35,983 bases of DNA from Fusobacterium sp. (GCF_032477075.1 NZ_JAWDXO010000028.1:1-35983); one strand, 5' to 3'; shown: positions 23,222-31,190, numbered from the stretch's first letter. Translations and numbers: made by a program. The notes: a model not told the origin generated them from the sequence alone.

Positions 23222-24208
23222 TTATATTTTTACGCTGTTTTCTATTGTGTCAAAAACTTCTTTTCCTGTTATCTGTTTCATACAATCAAAATGTCCCTGA
23301 GGACATTCTTTATCCCCATGCAGACTGCAAGGAGAACATTTTATATTTTTATCTATTAATACAGTATTTTCTCCAAAATCAAACATTGCTGGACTTGTAG
23401 GTCCAAATATTACAAATGTTTTACATTTTACCCCTCTTGCTATATGAAAAGGTCCTGAATCATTTGCAACGAGAAACAAAGCTTTTGATAAAAGTGCTCC
23501 ACTTTGTTTAAGTGAAAGCTTTCCAGCCATATTTATTGTATGTCCTTCACTTATTTTATCTATTTCATCACAAAGCTCAATGTCTTCCTTTCCACCAATA
23601 AGAACAGTTTTTTTCTTATATTTTTTATAAATTAGATTTGCTAATTCTCCAAATCCTTCTTTTGTCCATTTTTTAGTATTTTTTGAAGCTCCTGGTGCCA
23701 TTACAGGTAATCCATCATATTCCTTACAAATATCATCTTTTTCAGAAAAAGCAAAACTTATGTCTTCTCCTTTATATTCAAGTCCAAAATCCTTAAATGC
23801 ACCAAAATAATTCTTTACTATTGTATTATCAACTTTATATTTTATTAATTTCATTTTTACAAGAAGAGTTTTCCACCAACTTCTTTTCTTGTAAGTGAAA
23901 ATTTTTGCTCCAATATTTTTTGAAATAATTTTTGATCTTATTTTAGAATGAAGATCAAATATATAGTCATATCCATTTTTTTTCAATTCCTTACCAAATT
24001 TTTTCATATTATAGAAACCATCATTTTTTTCCTTATTGAATAAAATAACATTATCAATAAAAGGAATTCCTTCTATAGAATCTTTAAATTTATCTAAAAC
24101 TAAAAAATCTATTACTGCTTCTGGATATTTTTCTTTGAATGCTTTTAATACAGGAGTAGTTAATATAATATCTCCTATTGAACTAAGCCTGATAACCAAT
24201 ATTTTCAC
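23222..24208 (-). CDS. Family 9 glycosyltransferase, heptosyltransferase-like
   Basis: A 328-residue GT-B enzyme of the ADP-heptose:LPS heptosyltransferase type. The N-terminal motif is LVIRLSSIGDIILTTPVLKA. The C-terminal donor-binding part contains FLVANDSGPFHIARGVKCKT and VIFGPTSPAMFDFG, and a Cys-rich stretch CSPCSLHGDKECPQGHFDCM near the C-terminus is shared with the gene at 24908. The start is GTG, overlapping the TGA of the kinase gene (GTGA), with AGGAG upstream. It acts on LPS inner core at the cytoplasmic face of the inner membrane; which linkage it makes is unknown. Confidence 0.85.
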   Translation of the reverse strand: MKILVIRLSSIGDIILTTPVLKAFKEKYPEAVIDFLVLDKFKDSIEGIPFIDNVILFNKEKNDGFYNMKKFGKELKKNGYDYIFDLHSKIRSKIISKNIGAKIFTYKKRSWWKTLLVKMKLIKYKVDNTIVKNYFGAFKDFGLEYKGEDISFAFSEKDDICKEYDGLPVMAPGASKNTKKWTKEGFGELANLIYKKYKKKTVLIGGKEDIELCDEIDKISEGHTINMAGKLSLKQSGALLSKALFLVANDSGPFHIARGVKCKTFVIFGPTSPAMFDFGENTVLIDKNIKCSPCSLHGDKECPQGHFDCMKQITGKEVFDTIENSVKI

Positions 24209-24903
24209 TTTTTTCTTCTCCTAATGCTTTTTAATTTTATCTTGAACTTTGAAAGCAGTGTTAAGTAACTCCTCAGCATCTTAGCTCCTTTAAAATAGAT
24301 ACTATTCTTATCAAAATCTATTTTTTGCGGACAGCTCTCTTCAAGATACATAAATTCAAAACTCTTCCCAAAATTTCCATATTTATTTTTTTCTAATTTT
24401 GTATCTATAAGATAAACTTTATTGTCTTTTATTAAAAAATTGTTTAAATGAGAATCCCCATGAAGAAAACCTAAATCATGAATTTTTTTCAATTCCTGAC
24501 TTATTATCTCTATATCCTCAAAACTGCTTTCTCTTCCATCTATATATGAATAAATAAGATATGAATCTACAACAAACACGCCTTTCCTTTTTTCAACAGC
24601 AAGGCAAGGAACAGCCCCATTTAATCCTATATCATTTATTTTTTCTATATTTTGAAATTCTCTTCTACTTTCACTTCCTCTAAATATGGAAAGAAACCTT
24701 TGCCATTTTCTGCTGTTTTTCTCAACAGGCTGTTTATATACAAGGTTTTCTCCTTCTATACTTATAAGGGCTACATAGCTTCGTTGATCATTTTTAAATA
24801 TTTTTACAATTTCATATTCATCATTTTCAATTTTTTCATATAAATTTTTATCTTTTTTTTCTTTATAGTATAAAAAAATATTTCCCAGCTTTTCTTTATT
24901 CAT
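24205..24903 (-). CDS. Lipopolysaccharide core kinase, WaaY/RfaY-like
   Basis: A 232-residue protein of the LPS kinase type within the protein-kinase-like superfamily. The catalytic loop is LHGDSHLNNFLI and the metal-binding Asp lies in VYLIDTKLEK, both typical of RfaY/WaaY and related Kdo or heptose kinases. ENLVYKQPVEKNSRK would contain the ATP-binding Lys. It is embedded between family 9 glycosyltransferases, which supports phosphorylation of an LPS core sugar. It ends with a GTGA overlap into the next gene. The substrate (heptose or Kdo) is not resolved. The ribosome binding site is weak. Confidence 0.8.
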   Translation of the reverse strand: MNKEKLGNIFLYYKEKKDKNLYEKIENDEYEIVKIFKNDQRSYVALISIEGENLVYKQPVEKNSRKWQRFLSIFRGSESRREFQNIEKINDIGLNGAVPCLAVEKRKGVFVVDSYLIYSYIDGRESSFEDIEIISQELKKIHDLGFLHGDSHLNNFLIKDNKVYLIDTKLEKNKYGNFGKSFEFMYLEESCPQKIDFDKNSIYFKGAKMLRSYLTLLSKFKIKLKSIRRRKK

Positions 24904-24907
24904 AAAA

Positions 24908-25927
24908 TCAAACTCTCTCTATTGTTTTCATTATTTCATCTAGTATCATTTTAGGCTTGATATCCAACATACATTTAAAATGTCTTTGAGGACATTTATC
25001 TCCTCCATGAAGTGAACAAGGTCTGCAGGTAAGACTTTTTATTTGAAATACCTTACTATTTTCAGACCATGGAAAAAATCCCAGTTCTTTTACTGTAGGG
25101 CCAAATATTGCAAGTATTTTTACATTTTTCCATGCTGAGGCTATATGTATAGGAGATGAATCATTCGTTACAACTAATTCTGATCTTTTTATAAGTTCTG
25201 CAAGTTCTAAAAGAGTAGTTTTTCCTCTGAAGTCAACTATATTTCCACCAGAAACAATTTTTAAAGCCATTTCATCAGCTCCTCCTATTATTCCTGTTAT
25301 AATATCTTTTCTATTCATTACTTGTCCAATTACTTCATTAAAATATTCAATAGGCCACTTTTTAGTAAACCATTTGCTCCCAGGAGCTAGAAGAATAAGT
25401 TTTTTTCCTTTATATTTTTTCAACATTTCATCAACTTTTTTTATATCCTGTTCATTAGGATATAATTCTATTTCATATCTTTTTTCTTCTTTTCCAGAAA
25501 CAAAAGATAATAACTTCTCCACTTCATGTTTATTTCTATCATAAGGTATTTTCTCAGTAAAAAGAAAGGAAGCCGCTGCATTTTTATATCCTTTTCTTAC
25601 AGGTGATCCTGTCATCCATGACAGAATAGAACTTCTGATATATCTATGGGGTGTTATTACCAAATTAAAATTTTCATACTTCAATCTTTTTCCAAGCTGA
25701 TATATACCTTTCACCCCTTTATGTTTTCCTCTTTTATCATATTCAATTATTTCACTTATATTGGGATTATTCCTCAATATAGAAGCACCTACTGGAGTTG
25801 TAACATAAGTTATATCACTATTAGGATATATTTCTTTCAGCTTTTTTATCAATGGAGTAGAAAGGACTATATCTCCTATAAAAGCTGTGTGTATTATTAA
25901 TATTCTAATTTTTACCACCTTCCTCAA
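24908..25927 (-). CDS. Family 9 glycosyltransferase, heptosyltransferase II-like
   Basis: A GT9 enzyme closest in pattern to WaaF. RILIIHTAFIGDIVLSTPLI is the N-terminal motif; LLAPGSKWFTKKWPIEYFNE and VTNDSSPIHIASAWKNVKIL, followed by AIFGPTVKELGFFPW, form the donor site. The C-terminus has CRPCSLHGGDKCPQRHFKCM, as in the gene at 23222. The coordinates use a TTG at 25927 that has no ribosome binding site. Homologues usually start at MRILII, which would be ATT at 25907-25909, five bases after AGGTGG and overlapping the TAG of the upstream gene; a GTG at 25918 is a third option. The start is therefore unsettled. Confidence 0.85.
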   Translation of the reverse strand: MRKVVKIRILIIHTAFIGDIVLSTPLIKKLKEIYPNSDITYVTTPVGASILRNNPNISEIIEYDKRGKHKGVKGIYQLGKRLKYENFNLVITPHRYIRSSILSWMTGSPVRKGYKNAAASFLFTEKIPYDRNKHEVEKLLSFVSGKEEKRYEIELYPNEQDIKKVDEMLKKYKGKKLILLAPGSKWFTKKWPIEYFNEVIGQVMNRKDIITGIIGGADEMALKIVSGGNIVDFRGKTTLLELAELIKRSELVVTNDSSPIHIASAWKNVKILAIFGPTVKELGFFPWSENSKVFQIKSLTCRPCSLHGGDKCPQRHFKCMLDIKPKMILDEIMKTIERV

Positions 25928-26945
25928 GCTTTAAAGCTCTTTCTAAAGCTAATATAAGCTCAAGTTCCATATTTTTATCATATTTGTCAAAATGAGGGTT
26001 ATTATAATTTTCTAAAGGATTATTTTGATCTGGTATCAGATAAAATACTTTATCATCTCCAAGTACTCCCCATCTTATTATACTTTGAGTTTTCTTAGCT
26101 GGATAAATAGCAACTATTCTTTTCTTTAATGCACCAGCTATATGAGTAGGACCTGTTGAAGCTCCAAGATACACATCTGCTCTATCTATTATTGCTGCTA
26201 TATTTAAAAGCTCTCCCCCATTAGCATATAAATATATCCCTTTCTCCAGAGAATTTTTTAGAAGCTTTTCTCCTCTTTCTTCTTCAGAAATATGACATGT
26301 AACTATTACAGATATATCAGGATTTCTTCTTTTAAAATTCATGATAAGATTACTATATTCTTCATCCTTTATATTCTTAGCAGAGCCTCCAATAAATGGG
26401 TTTATTACTAAAGCCTGCCCCTTTATGTCATTCATTTTGAAGAAAAGTTCTGCTGCATTTCTATGCTTTTCTTCATAATATAACTTTGTATTCAATTCAT
26501 ATACTTTTTGATAAAGTTCTTTATCCAGTTTTCTTACAAGGTCTAGGTTATACTTTCCTTCATTTTTTATAGATTTTGATCTTTTTTGCCATACTCCTTT
26601 ATTATAAGTAAAAATAGATGAAAGTTTAGAAATAGGTCCTATCCTTATTTTAGCTTTACTTGCTCTTGCCAGCTTTGCTACAAAGGAATCGTTATACAAA
26701 GCAATAAATACATCTGCCTTAAAATATGCTATTTTTTCTATAAGATCACTTTGAGAATATTCATCTATTTTCATAATTCTATCTATATAAGGAAGATTCT
26801 TTACAATTTCGTAGTTATATTTTCTTACTAAAACTACCAATTCTGCATTGGGATACATTTTTTTTATCATAAAAAAACTAGGAATAGACAATATTAGATC
26901 TCCTATCTTATCAGTTCTGGAAACGATTATTCTTTTTATATCCAT
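25905..26945 (-). CDS. Family 9 glycosyltransferase, LPS core
   Basis: A 346-residue GT9 protein, more divergent than the next two. The N-terminal motif is IIVSRTDKIGDLILSIPSFF. The donor site is YLGASTGPTHIAGALKKRIV followed by AIYPAKKTQSIIRWG, where the usual NDSGP is ASTGP. It lacks the Cys-rich C-terminus of its two neighbours. AAAGGAGC precedes the ATG, and the gene starts 14 bases after the family 2 glycosyltransferase. It is probably an inner-core transferase, but donor and acceptor cannot be told. Confidence 0.82.
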   Translation of the reverse strand: MDIKRIIVSRTDKIGDLILSIPSFFMIKKMYPNAELVVLVRKYNYEIVKNLPYIDRIMKIDEYSQSDLIEKIAYFKADVFIALYNDSFVAKLARASKAKIRIGPISKLSSIFTYNKGVWQKRSKSIKNEGKYNLDLVRKLDKELYQKVYELNTKLYYEEKHRNAAELFFKMNDIKGQALVINPFIGGSAKNIKDEEYSNLIMNFKRRNPDISVIVTCHISEEERGEKLLKNSLEKGIYLYANGGELLNIAAIIDRADVYLGASTGPTHIAGALKKRIVAIYPAKKTQSIIRWGVLGDDKVFYLIPDQNNPLENYNNPHFDKYDKNMELELILALERALKLEEGGKN

Positions 26946-26959
26946 TGTCAGCTCCTTTA

Positions 26960-27730
26960 TCAGTTTTTCTTATTTATATAACTTCCATTTCTATATATTT
27001 CTCTAAGTTTGAAATATTTAACCATTGAATACATAGAGCTTGTACTAGCTAGAAGAAATCCCTCTATCCCATCTAAAAATCCAAGTCTTATAATGTACAT
27101 TCTTATAAATTTATACATTGGATTAAAAACTATCTGACCTATACTAGCTTTTTTTCCTTTTTTATAATATTCTAAAGCTCCTTCAGTTGTATAACGATTA
27201 AATTTAGAAAAATAATCTTCTAAAGTTAGATAACTATGATGGTAGATATCTTCTTTTATTTTAAATATTTCTTCTTGTGTTACAAAACTCTCATGAACTG
27301 TACTATCATTAAATCTTCCTGCTGTTTTTAAAAAAAGTCTTACAGCATAAGAGGTTCCCCATCCACCATGCTTTATCTGCTTTCCAAAACATATTGATAA
27401 TCTGTTTATTTCATATACTTTTTTATCTTCATTTCCATTTATTATTTCTACTATTTTCTGTTTCAATCTAGAAGAAAGCTCTTCATCCGCATCCACTGTA
27501 AGTATCCATTTTCCATTACAATTTTCTATAGCTGCATTTCTTTGTTTTCCATATCCAAGCCATGGTTGATGAATAAATTTAGCCCTATATTTTTCTGCAA
27601 TCTTTTTAGTGCTATCAGTAGAGCCACTATCTACTATAACTATTTCATCACAAATATCAGCTAAAGCCTTCAAAGTTCTCTCTAAATTTTTTTCTTCATT
27701 GAAAGTCATTACTGCTGCTGATAATTTCAT
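26960..27730 (-). CDS. Family 2 glycosyltransferase, WaaE/KdtX-like
   Basis: A 256-residue GT-A enzyme. The N-terminal nucleotide-binding part reads SAAVMTFNEEKNLERTL and IVDSGSTDSTKKIAEKY, with the WaaE/KdtX signature WLGYGKQRNAAIENC and the metal-binding DADEE in WILTVDADEE. GGWGTSYAVRLFLK and VHESFV are also conserved in this group, which adds a glucose or similar sugar to the first LPS heptose. A C-terminal hydrophobic segment near residues 210-235 suggests membrane association. It is the first gene of the LPS core unit, with GGGAGG before the ATG and promoter TTGAAA-17-TATAAT upstream. Confidence 0.85.
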   Translation of the reverse strand: MKLSAAVMTFNEEKNLERTLKALADICDEIVIVDSGSTDSTKKIAEKYRAKFIHQPWLGYGKQRNAAIENCNGKWILTVDADEELSSRLKQKIVEIINGNEDKKVYEINRLSICFGKQIKHGGWGTSYAVRLFLKTAGRFNDSTVHESFVTQEEIFKIKEDIYHHSYLTLEDYFSKFNRYTTEGALEYYKKGKKASIGQIVFNPMYKFIRMYIIRLGFLDGIEGFLLASTSSMYSMVKYFKLREIYRNGSYINKKN

Positions 27731-27765
27731 AAAGCTCCTCCCAAAATTTTTATATCAATACACTA

Positions 27766-27794
27766 ATTATATCAAATATCCCCCCTTTTTCAAA
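27766..27794 (-). promoter_or_regulatory. Promoter of the LPS core-recA unit
   Basis: TTGAAA (27789-27794), a 17-base spacer and TATAAT (27766-27771) on the minus strand, 36 bases before the first glycosyltransferase start codon. Confidence 0.65.
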
Positions 27795-27817
27795 GCAAAT
27801 ATCTTTGTTCAAAAAAA

Positions 27818-27848
27818 GAAAAAAGATGAACCGGCCAAGTCCATCTTC
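27818..27848 (-). terminator. Terminator downstream of tRNA-Met
   Basis: AAGATGAAC (27824-27832) pairs with GTCCATCTT (27840-27848) over nine positions with one G-U. A T-rich tract follows on the minus strand. It ends the tRNA transcript before the LPS promoter. Confidence 0.65.
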
Positions 27849-27923
27849 TTCCATAAAAATATTTAGGGTTAGACTACAACATATGAATCTAAAAAGTGGG
27901 GTTTAAAAAAATTATTTGGAATA

Positions 27924-28000
27924 TGGTGCCTAGAAATGGATTCGAACCATCGACCGTACGGGTATGAACCGTATGCTCTAGCCAACTGAGCTATCTAGGC
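27924..28000 (-). tRNA. tRNA with anticodon CAT (Met, elongator or Ile2)
   Basis: A 77-base cloverleaf with acceptor stem GCCTAGA/TCTAGGC, anticodon loop TTCATAC in a five-base-pair stem, T-loop GGTTCGAATCC and an encoded CCA end. The G1-C72 pair rules out the usual initiator tRNA. A lysidine-type Ile tRNA with CAT cannot be excluded by eye. Confidence 0.92.
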
Positions 28001-28012
28001 ATATGATTATTA

Positions 28013-28041
28013 ATAGTACACTATTTTTTGTCCTTTGTCAA
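28013..28041 (-). promoter_or_regulatory. tRNA-Met promoter
   Basis: TTGACA (28036-28041), a 17-base spacer and TACTAT (28013-28018) on the minus strand, just before the tRNA. Confidence 0.65.
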
Positions 28042-28061
28042 TATTTTTTTATTTTTTGCTG

Positions 28062-28096
28062 TAAAAAAGACACATCAGAATAGATGTGTCCATTTT
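28062..28096 (-). terminator. Terminator of the perR-dfx-rubredoxin operon
   Basis: GACACATC (28069-28076) and GATGTGTC (28083-28090) form a perfect 8-bp stem with a six-base loop. A T run follows on the minus strand. Confidence 0.8.
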
Positions 28097-28110
28097 TGGA
28101 ACTTTTTTAT

Positions 28111-28269
28111 TTAAATTGCTTCAAATTCGTCTTTTTCTGCTGAACACAGAGGGCATACCCAATCTTCTGAAATATCTTCAAAAGCAGTTCCAGGCGCTAC
28201 TCCATTATCCGGATCTCCATCTACTGGATCATAAATATATCCACATATTTTACATTCATATTTCTTCAC
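28111..28269 (-). CDS. Rubredoxin
   Basis: A 52-residue mononuclear iron protein that carries electrons at low potential. The four iron ligands are Cys6 and Cys9 (CKICGYIYDP) and Cys39 and Cys42 (WVCPLCSAEKDEF). The frame is open further upstream, but the GTG at 28267-28269 lies seven bases after GGAGG and gives the normal rubredoxin N-terminus and length. It is the last gene of the operon with PerR and superoxide reductase, so its likely job is to pass electrons to superoxide reductase. Confidence 0.93.
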   Translation of the reverse strand: MKKYECKICGYIYDPVDGDPDNGVAPGTAFEDISEDWVCPLCSAEKDEFEAI

Positions 28270-28315
28270 TGCATTTCCTCCTGATTTTTTGCTAATTTTA
28301 TTTAAAGTCAACTTT

Positions 28316-28699
28316 TTATCTATCTTTCCATAATCCATGAATATTGCAATATTCATATGCTACAACTTTACTTCCTTTTGGTACTTCAAAGAAAGCTTCT
28401 GGTTCATCCCCAGGTTTCAGATATTTTCTATAAAGTTTATCACTATCTACTATAATTTCAATAAATTCTATGTAATGAGCTTCAAGCATAGGGTGTTTTG
28501 TATCTTTTCCAATTTTTACAAGGTATCCATTTTCTTTTTCCTCTATATAAGGAACATGTTTCTCAGTTGAAGCATCTTGAGTTTTAGCTTCCAGTTTCTC
28601 CATCATATCATTACCAGATGCGGAACATCCTTTTCCTTCAGAAACTACTTCAAATACCATATCACAATCTTTGCATTTAAAAAATTCATTTTTTGCCAT
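28316..28699 (-). CDS. Superoxide reductase (desulfoferrodoxin family) with degenerate centre I
   Basis: Reduces superoxide to peroxide at a mononuclear iron, without releasing oxygen. The catalytic centre II ligands are intact: His48 (EKHVPYI, with Glu47), His69 and His75 (KHPMLEAHYIEF), Cys118 and His121 (EYCNIHGLW). The N-terminal desulforedoxin-like domain keeps Cys9, Cys12 and Cys25 but has Ser26 where the fourth ligand of a CC pair should be, so its iron site is probably absent or altered. The start is ATG at 28699, eight bases after GGAGG; an ATG five codons upstream lies inside the ribosome binding site. It sits between perR and rubredoxin. Confidence 0.92.
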   Translation of the reverse strand: MAKNEFFKCKDCDMVFEVVSEGKGCSASGNDMMEKLEAKTQDASTEKHVPYIEEKENGYLVKIGKDTKHPMLEAHYIEFIEIIVDSDKLYRKYLKPGDEPEAFFEVPKGSKVVAYEYCNIHGLWKDR

Positions 28700-28731
28700 A
28701 TATAACACCTCCATAATAATTTCATGCTAAT

Positions 28732-29148
28732 TTAATTATTCAAGCAGTTTTTACAAATTCCTTTAAAATAAAGATGATGTTCTTTAATTTCACATGCATC
28801 CAATTCCTTAGAGCTCAATAATTCTTGATTTACATCTAGATCATATATTTTTCCACACTGCTCACATTTAAAATGACCATGTATAGCCATATCTATATCA
28901 TATCTAGTTTCATTTTCTTCAATTACTATAACATTGGCTATTTCTTTTTCGATAAAAAGATTTAATGTATTATATACAGTTGTTTTTGATAATGTTGGTA
29001 TTTCAGTACATAGAGCTTTATATATCATATCTACTGTTGGATGGTTCCTCTCTTCATATAAATATTGAAAAACCTTCATTCTTTGATATGATGGTTTTAT
29101 TGAATGGCATTTCAAATATTCACCAATGTTCTCTATTTCTATTCCCAT
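28732..29148 (-). CDS. perR: Peroxide-responsive repressor PerR (Fur family)
   Basis: A 138-residue metalloregulator. The winged helix includes SKTTVYNTLNLFIEKEI. All five regulatory-metal ligands of Bacillus PerR are present with the numbering shifted by one: His36, Asp84, His90, His92 and Asp103. The Asp at the last position (YDLD) favours PerR over Fur. The structural zinc site is Cys95, Cys98, Cys132 and Cys135. The ATG at 29148 follows AAGGAGGGG, seven codons after the longest frame begins. It is the first gene of the operon with superoxide reductase and rubredoxin, and a PerR-box-like site overlaps its promoter. Confidence 0.9.
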   Translation of the reverse strand: MGIEIENIGEYLKCHSIKPSYQRMKVFQYLYEERNHPTVDMIYKALCTEIPTLSKTTVYNTLNLFIEKEIANVIVIEENETRYDIDMAIHGHFKCEQCGKIYDLDVNQELLSSKELDACEIKEHHLYFKGICKNCLNN

Positions 29149-29181
29149 TATTCTCCCCTCCTTAACCAATCTAAGTCAAAA

Positions 29182-29196
29182 TTGTAATCATTATAT
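29182..29196 (-). promoter_or_regulatory. PerR box overlapping the perR -10 element
   Basis: On the minus strand ATATAATGATTACAA matches the Bacillus Per box TTATAATnATTATAA at 12 of 14 defined positions. The -10 TATAAT (29190-29195) lies within it, 34 bases before the ATG. Binding would block transcription of the operon. Confidence 0.65.
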
Positions 29197-29221
29197 ATTT
29201 AATGATATACCGATTTTCTAA

Positions 29222-29692
29222 TTATGTCAAGTTAGTTTTCAAATCATTAATGTTTTTTTGCATAAGAAACCTATGAATTCCTTTACCATATTCATTTTCT
29301 TGATATTCAACTATATCATATCCTAAGTGTTTATACATTCCTATAGCTATTTTATTTTCTGGATCTACAGTAAGTGAAATAGTTTCATATCCTTTTTCTT
29401 TAAGATATTTTTCACTCTCATTCATTATTTTTTTTCCATTTCCCATATGTCTGAATTCTTTTAGAGTACATATTCCATAAAGAAATACTTCCTTTTTATC
29501 AAAGCACTGTATATACTCAACTATTGATATTATTTTACCATCTTTTTCTAAAACAAATACCTTTCCATATCTAAGAAGAGCTTTCAATATCCAAAGATCT
29601 ACTCCTCCCTTTCCTCCAAAAGCTTCTTCTTCTAATTCAACAATTTCACTTATAAGGGGTAAATCTGCCCTATTTAATTCTTTTAAAATCAT
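29222..29692 (-). CDS. GNAT family N-acetyltransferase
   Basis: A 156-residue single GNAT domain. The acetyl-CoA-binding motif A is LYGICTLKEFRHMGNGKKIM (R/Q-x-x-G-x-G/A type), preceded by a strand with VFVLEKDGKIISIVEYI. Motif B is SLTVDPENKIAIGMYKHLGY. The substrate is unknown; such proteins acetylate small amines or protein N-termini. AGGAG precedes the ATG. It lies 21 bases after truA and is probably co-transcribed with it. Confidence 0.82.
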   Translation of the reverse strand: MILKELNRADLPLISEIVELEEEAFGGKGGVDLWILKALLRYGKVFVLEKDGKIISIVEYIQCFDKKEVFLYGICTLKEFRHMGNGKKIMNESEKYLKEKGYETISLTVDPENKIAIGMYKHLGYDIVEYQENEYGKGIHRFLMQKNINDLKTNLT

Positions 29693-29713
29693 TTTCTTCT
29701 CCTAATATTATAA

Positions 29714-30442
29714 TCAATAATTAACTTCTGAAAGATAAAGCCCATAAGGTTCTGCAACTTTTTTTATAAAACTCTTATTTGGATTTTCCAGCATATCTTT
29801 TAGATAATTCTCATCATTATTCTCAAAGTATACATTTAATGCTGTTCCCATCATTATTCTTATTTGAGATTTTAAAAAGGAATTCCCTTTTATATCTACA
29901 ATCAACTTATTTTCTTTTTCTTCTATTGCTATATTATATATCTCTCGTATTGATGTTTTACTTCCACAATCACTAAGTCTGAAATTATTAAAATCATTGA
30001 TTCCTATCAAAGGTTCTAATATTTTAAAAAACTTATCTTTATGTATTTTTTCATGAACTAATGTTACATATCTGCTTTCAAAAGGATTTTTTATCCAACT
30101 CATTATATATTTATATGCCCTACTTTTTGCCATAAACCTAGAATTGAACTCTGCATTTATTTCTTCTACCTCAAATATTTCTATATCTAAAGGAAGTCCT
30201 TTATTAAGAGCATATTTAAGTTTATCTGGTGGTATAGAGGAACTTGTAAAGAAATTAGAAACTTGTTCCAAAGCATGAACTCCTCTGTCTGTCCTCCCAG
30301 CAGATATCAAATTCACTTTTTCTCTTAAAACTATTTCCAAAAGTTTTTCTATTTCCCCCTGTACAGTCCTCTTTCCAGGCTGTCTCTGAAATCCATAAAA
30401 CATACTTCCATCAAATCTGTATCTGATTTTTATATTTTTCAT
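29714..30442 (-). CDS. truA: tRNA pseudouridine(38-40) synthase
   Basis: Converts uridines 38, 39 and 40 in the anticodon arm to pseudouridine. The catalytic Asp52 is in SAGRTDRGVHALEQVSNF, and FDGSMFYGFQRQPGKRTVQG at the N-terminus and FLKSQIRIMMGT near the C-terminus are typical of TruA. I use the ATG at 30442, preceded by GGAGAA, which gives 242 residues; an ATG four codons upstream overlaps that ribosome binding site. It lies downstream of the tRNA operon, separated by a terminator. Confidence 0.93.
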   Translation of the reverse strand: MKNIKIRYRFDGSMFYGFQRQPGKRTVQGEIEKLLEIVLREKVNLISAGRTDRGVHALEQVSNFFTSSSIPPDKLKYALNKGLPLDIEIFEVEEINAEFNSRFMAKSRAYKYIMSWIKNPFESRYVTLVHEKIHKDKFFKILEPLIGINDFNNFRLSDCGSKTSIREIYNIAIEEKENKLIVDIKGNSFLKSQIRIMMGTALNVYFENNDENYLKDMLENPNKSFIKKVAEPYGLYLSEVNY

Positions 30443-30473
30443 TGTCTTCTCCATAGTTCTATTTCAAAAAATG

Positions 30474-30502
30474 TAAAAAAAGAGACTCTCTTAGAATCTC
30501 TT
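30474..30502 (-). terminator. Terminator of the tRNA operon
   Basis: AAGAGACT (30480-30487) pairs with AATCTCTT (30495-30502) over eight positions with one G-U. A run of seven T follows on the minus strand. Confidence 0.75.
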
Positions 30503-30512
30503 ATCAACAAAA

Positions 30513-30596
30513 TGGTGCGAAGAGAGAGACTTGAACTCTCACGTCTGGGACACTAGATCCTAAGTCTAGCGCGTCTGCCAATTCCGCCATCCTCGC
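30513..30596 (-). tRNA. tRNA-Leu (TAG)
   Basis: A class II tRNA of 84 bases. The acceptor stem is GCGAGGA/TCTTCGC with CCA encoded, the anticodon loop is CTTAGGA with anticodon TAG, and the long variable arm is present. It is the last tRNA of the operon. Confidence 0.95.
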
Positions 30597-30600
30597 ACGA

Positions 30601-30676
30601 TGGTGCGTCATACAAGATTTGAACTTGTGGCAACACGATTAAAAGTCGTGTGCTCTACCAGCTGAGCTAATGACGC
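30601..30676 (-). tRNA. tRNA-Lys (TTT)
   Basis: A 76-base cloverleaf with acceptor GCGTCAT/ATGACGC, anticodon stem CACGA/TCGTG, loop CTTTTAA with anticodon TTT, and CCA encoded. Confidence 0.95.
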
Positions 30677-30690
30677 ATATTAAATTTTAA

Positions 30691-30767
30691 TGGGGTGATC
30701 GACGAGGCTTGAACTCGCGACAACCAGTGCCACAAACTGGCGCTCTACCAACTGAACTACGATCACC
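30691..30767 (-). tRNA. tRNA-His (GTG)
   Basis: The anticodon stem CCAGT/ACTGG encloses TTGTGGC with anticodon GTG. The acceptor shows the extra G at position -1 opposite C73, the hallmark of tRNA-His, and CCA is encoded. Confidence 0.95.
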
Positions 30768-30800
30768 ATATTTAAATTAGAAATCTGTAATCTTGGATAG

Positions 30801-30877
<77 letters not shown>

Positions 30878-30894
30878 ACTCAGTAATCTCAAAG

Positions 30895-30970
<76 letters not shown>

Positions 30971-30975
30971 ATAGA

Positions 30976-31052
30976 TGGTCGGAATAGCAAGATTCGAACT
31001 TGCGGCCCTCTGCTCCCAAGGCAGATGCGCTACCGGACTGCGCTATATTCCG
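30976..31052 (-). tRNA. tRNA-Pro (TGG)
   Basis: The first tRNA of the operon. The anticodon stem TCTGC/GCAGA encloses CTTGGGA with anticodon TGG, the acceptor is CGGAATA/TATTCCG, and CCA is encoded. Confidence 0.95.
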
Positions 31053-31077
31053 AGACCTTTCTTTCAAGACAAGAATG

Positions 31078-31106
31078 ATTATATCATTTATACAAAAACA
31101 TGTCAA
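31078..31106 (-). promoter_or_regulatory. Promoter of the six-tRNA operon
   Basis: TTGACA (31101-31106), a 17-base spacer and TATAAT (31078-31083), a perfect consensus on the minus strand, 25 bases before tRNA-Pro. Confidence 0.85.
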
Positions 31107-31190
31107 TACTTTTTTTCAAAATAATTTTAAAAAAAAAATTAATTATTTCAAAGAATTGTAGCACTTTTATAAAACTTAATAAATTTGAGA

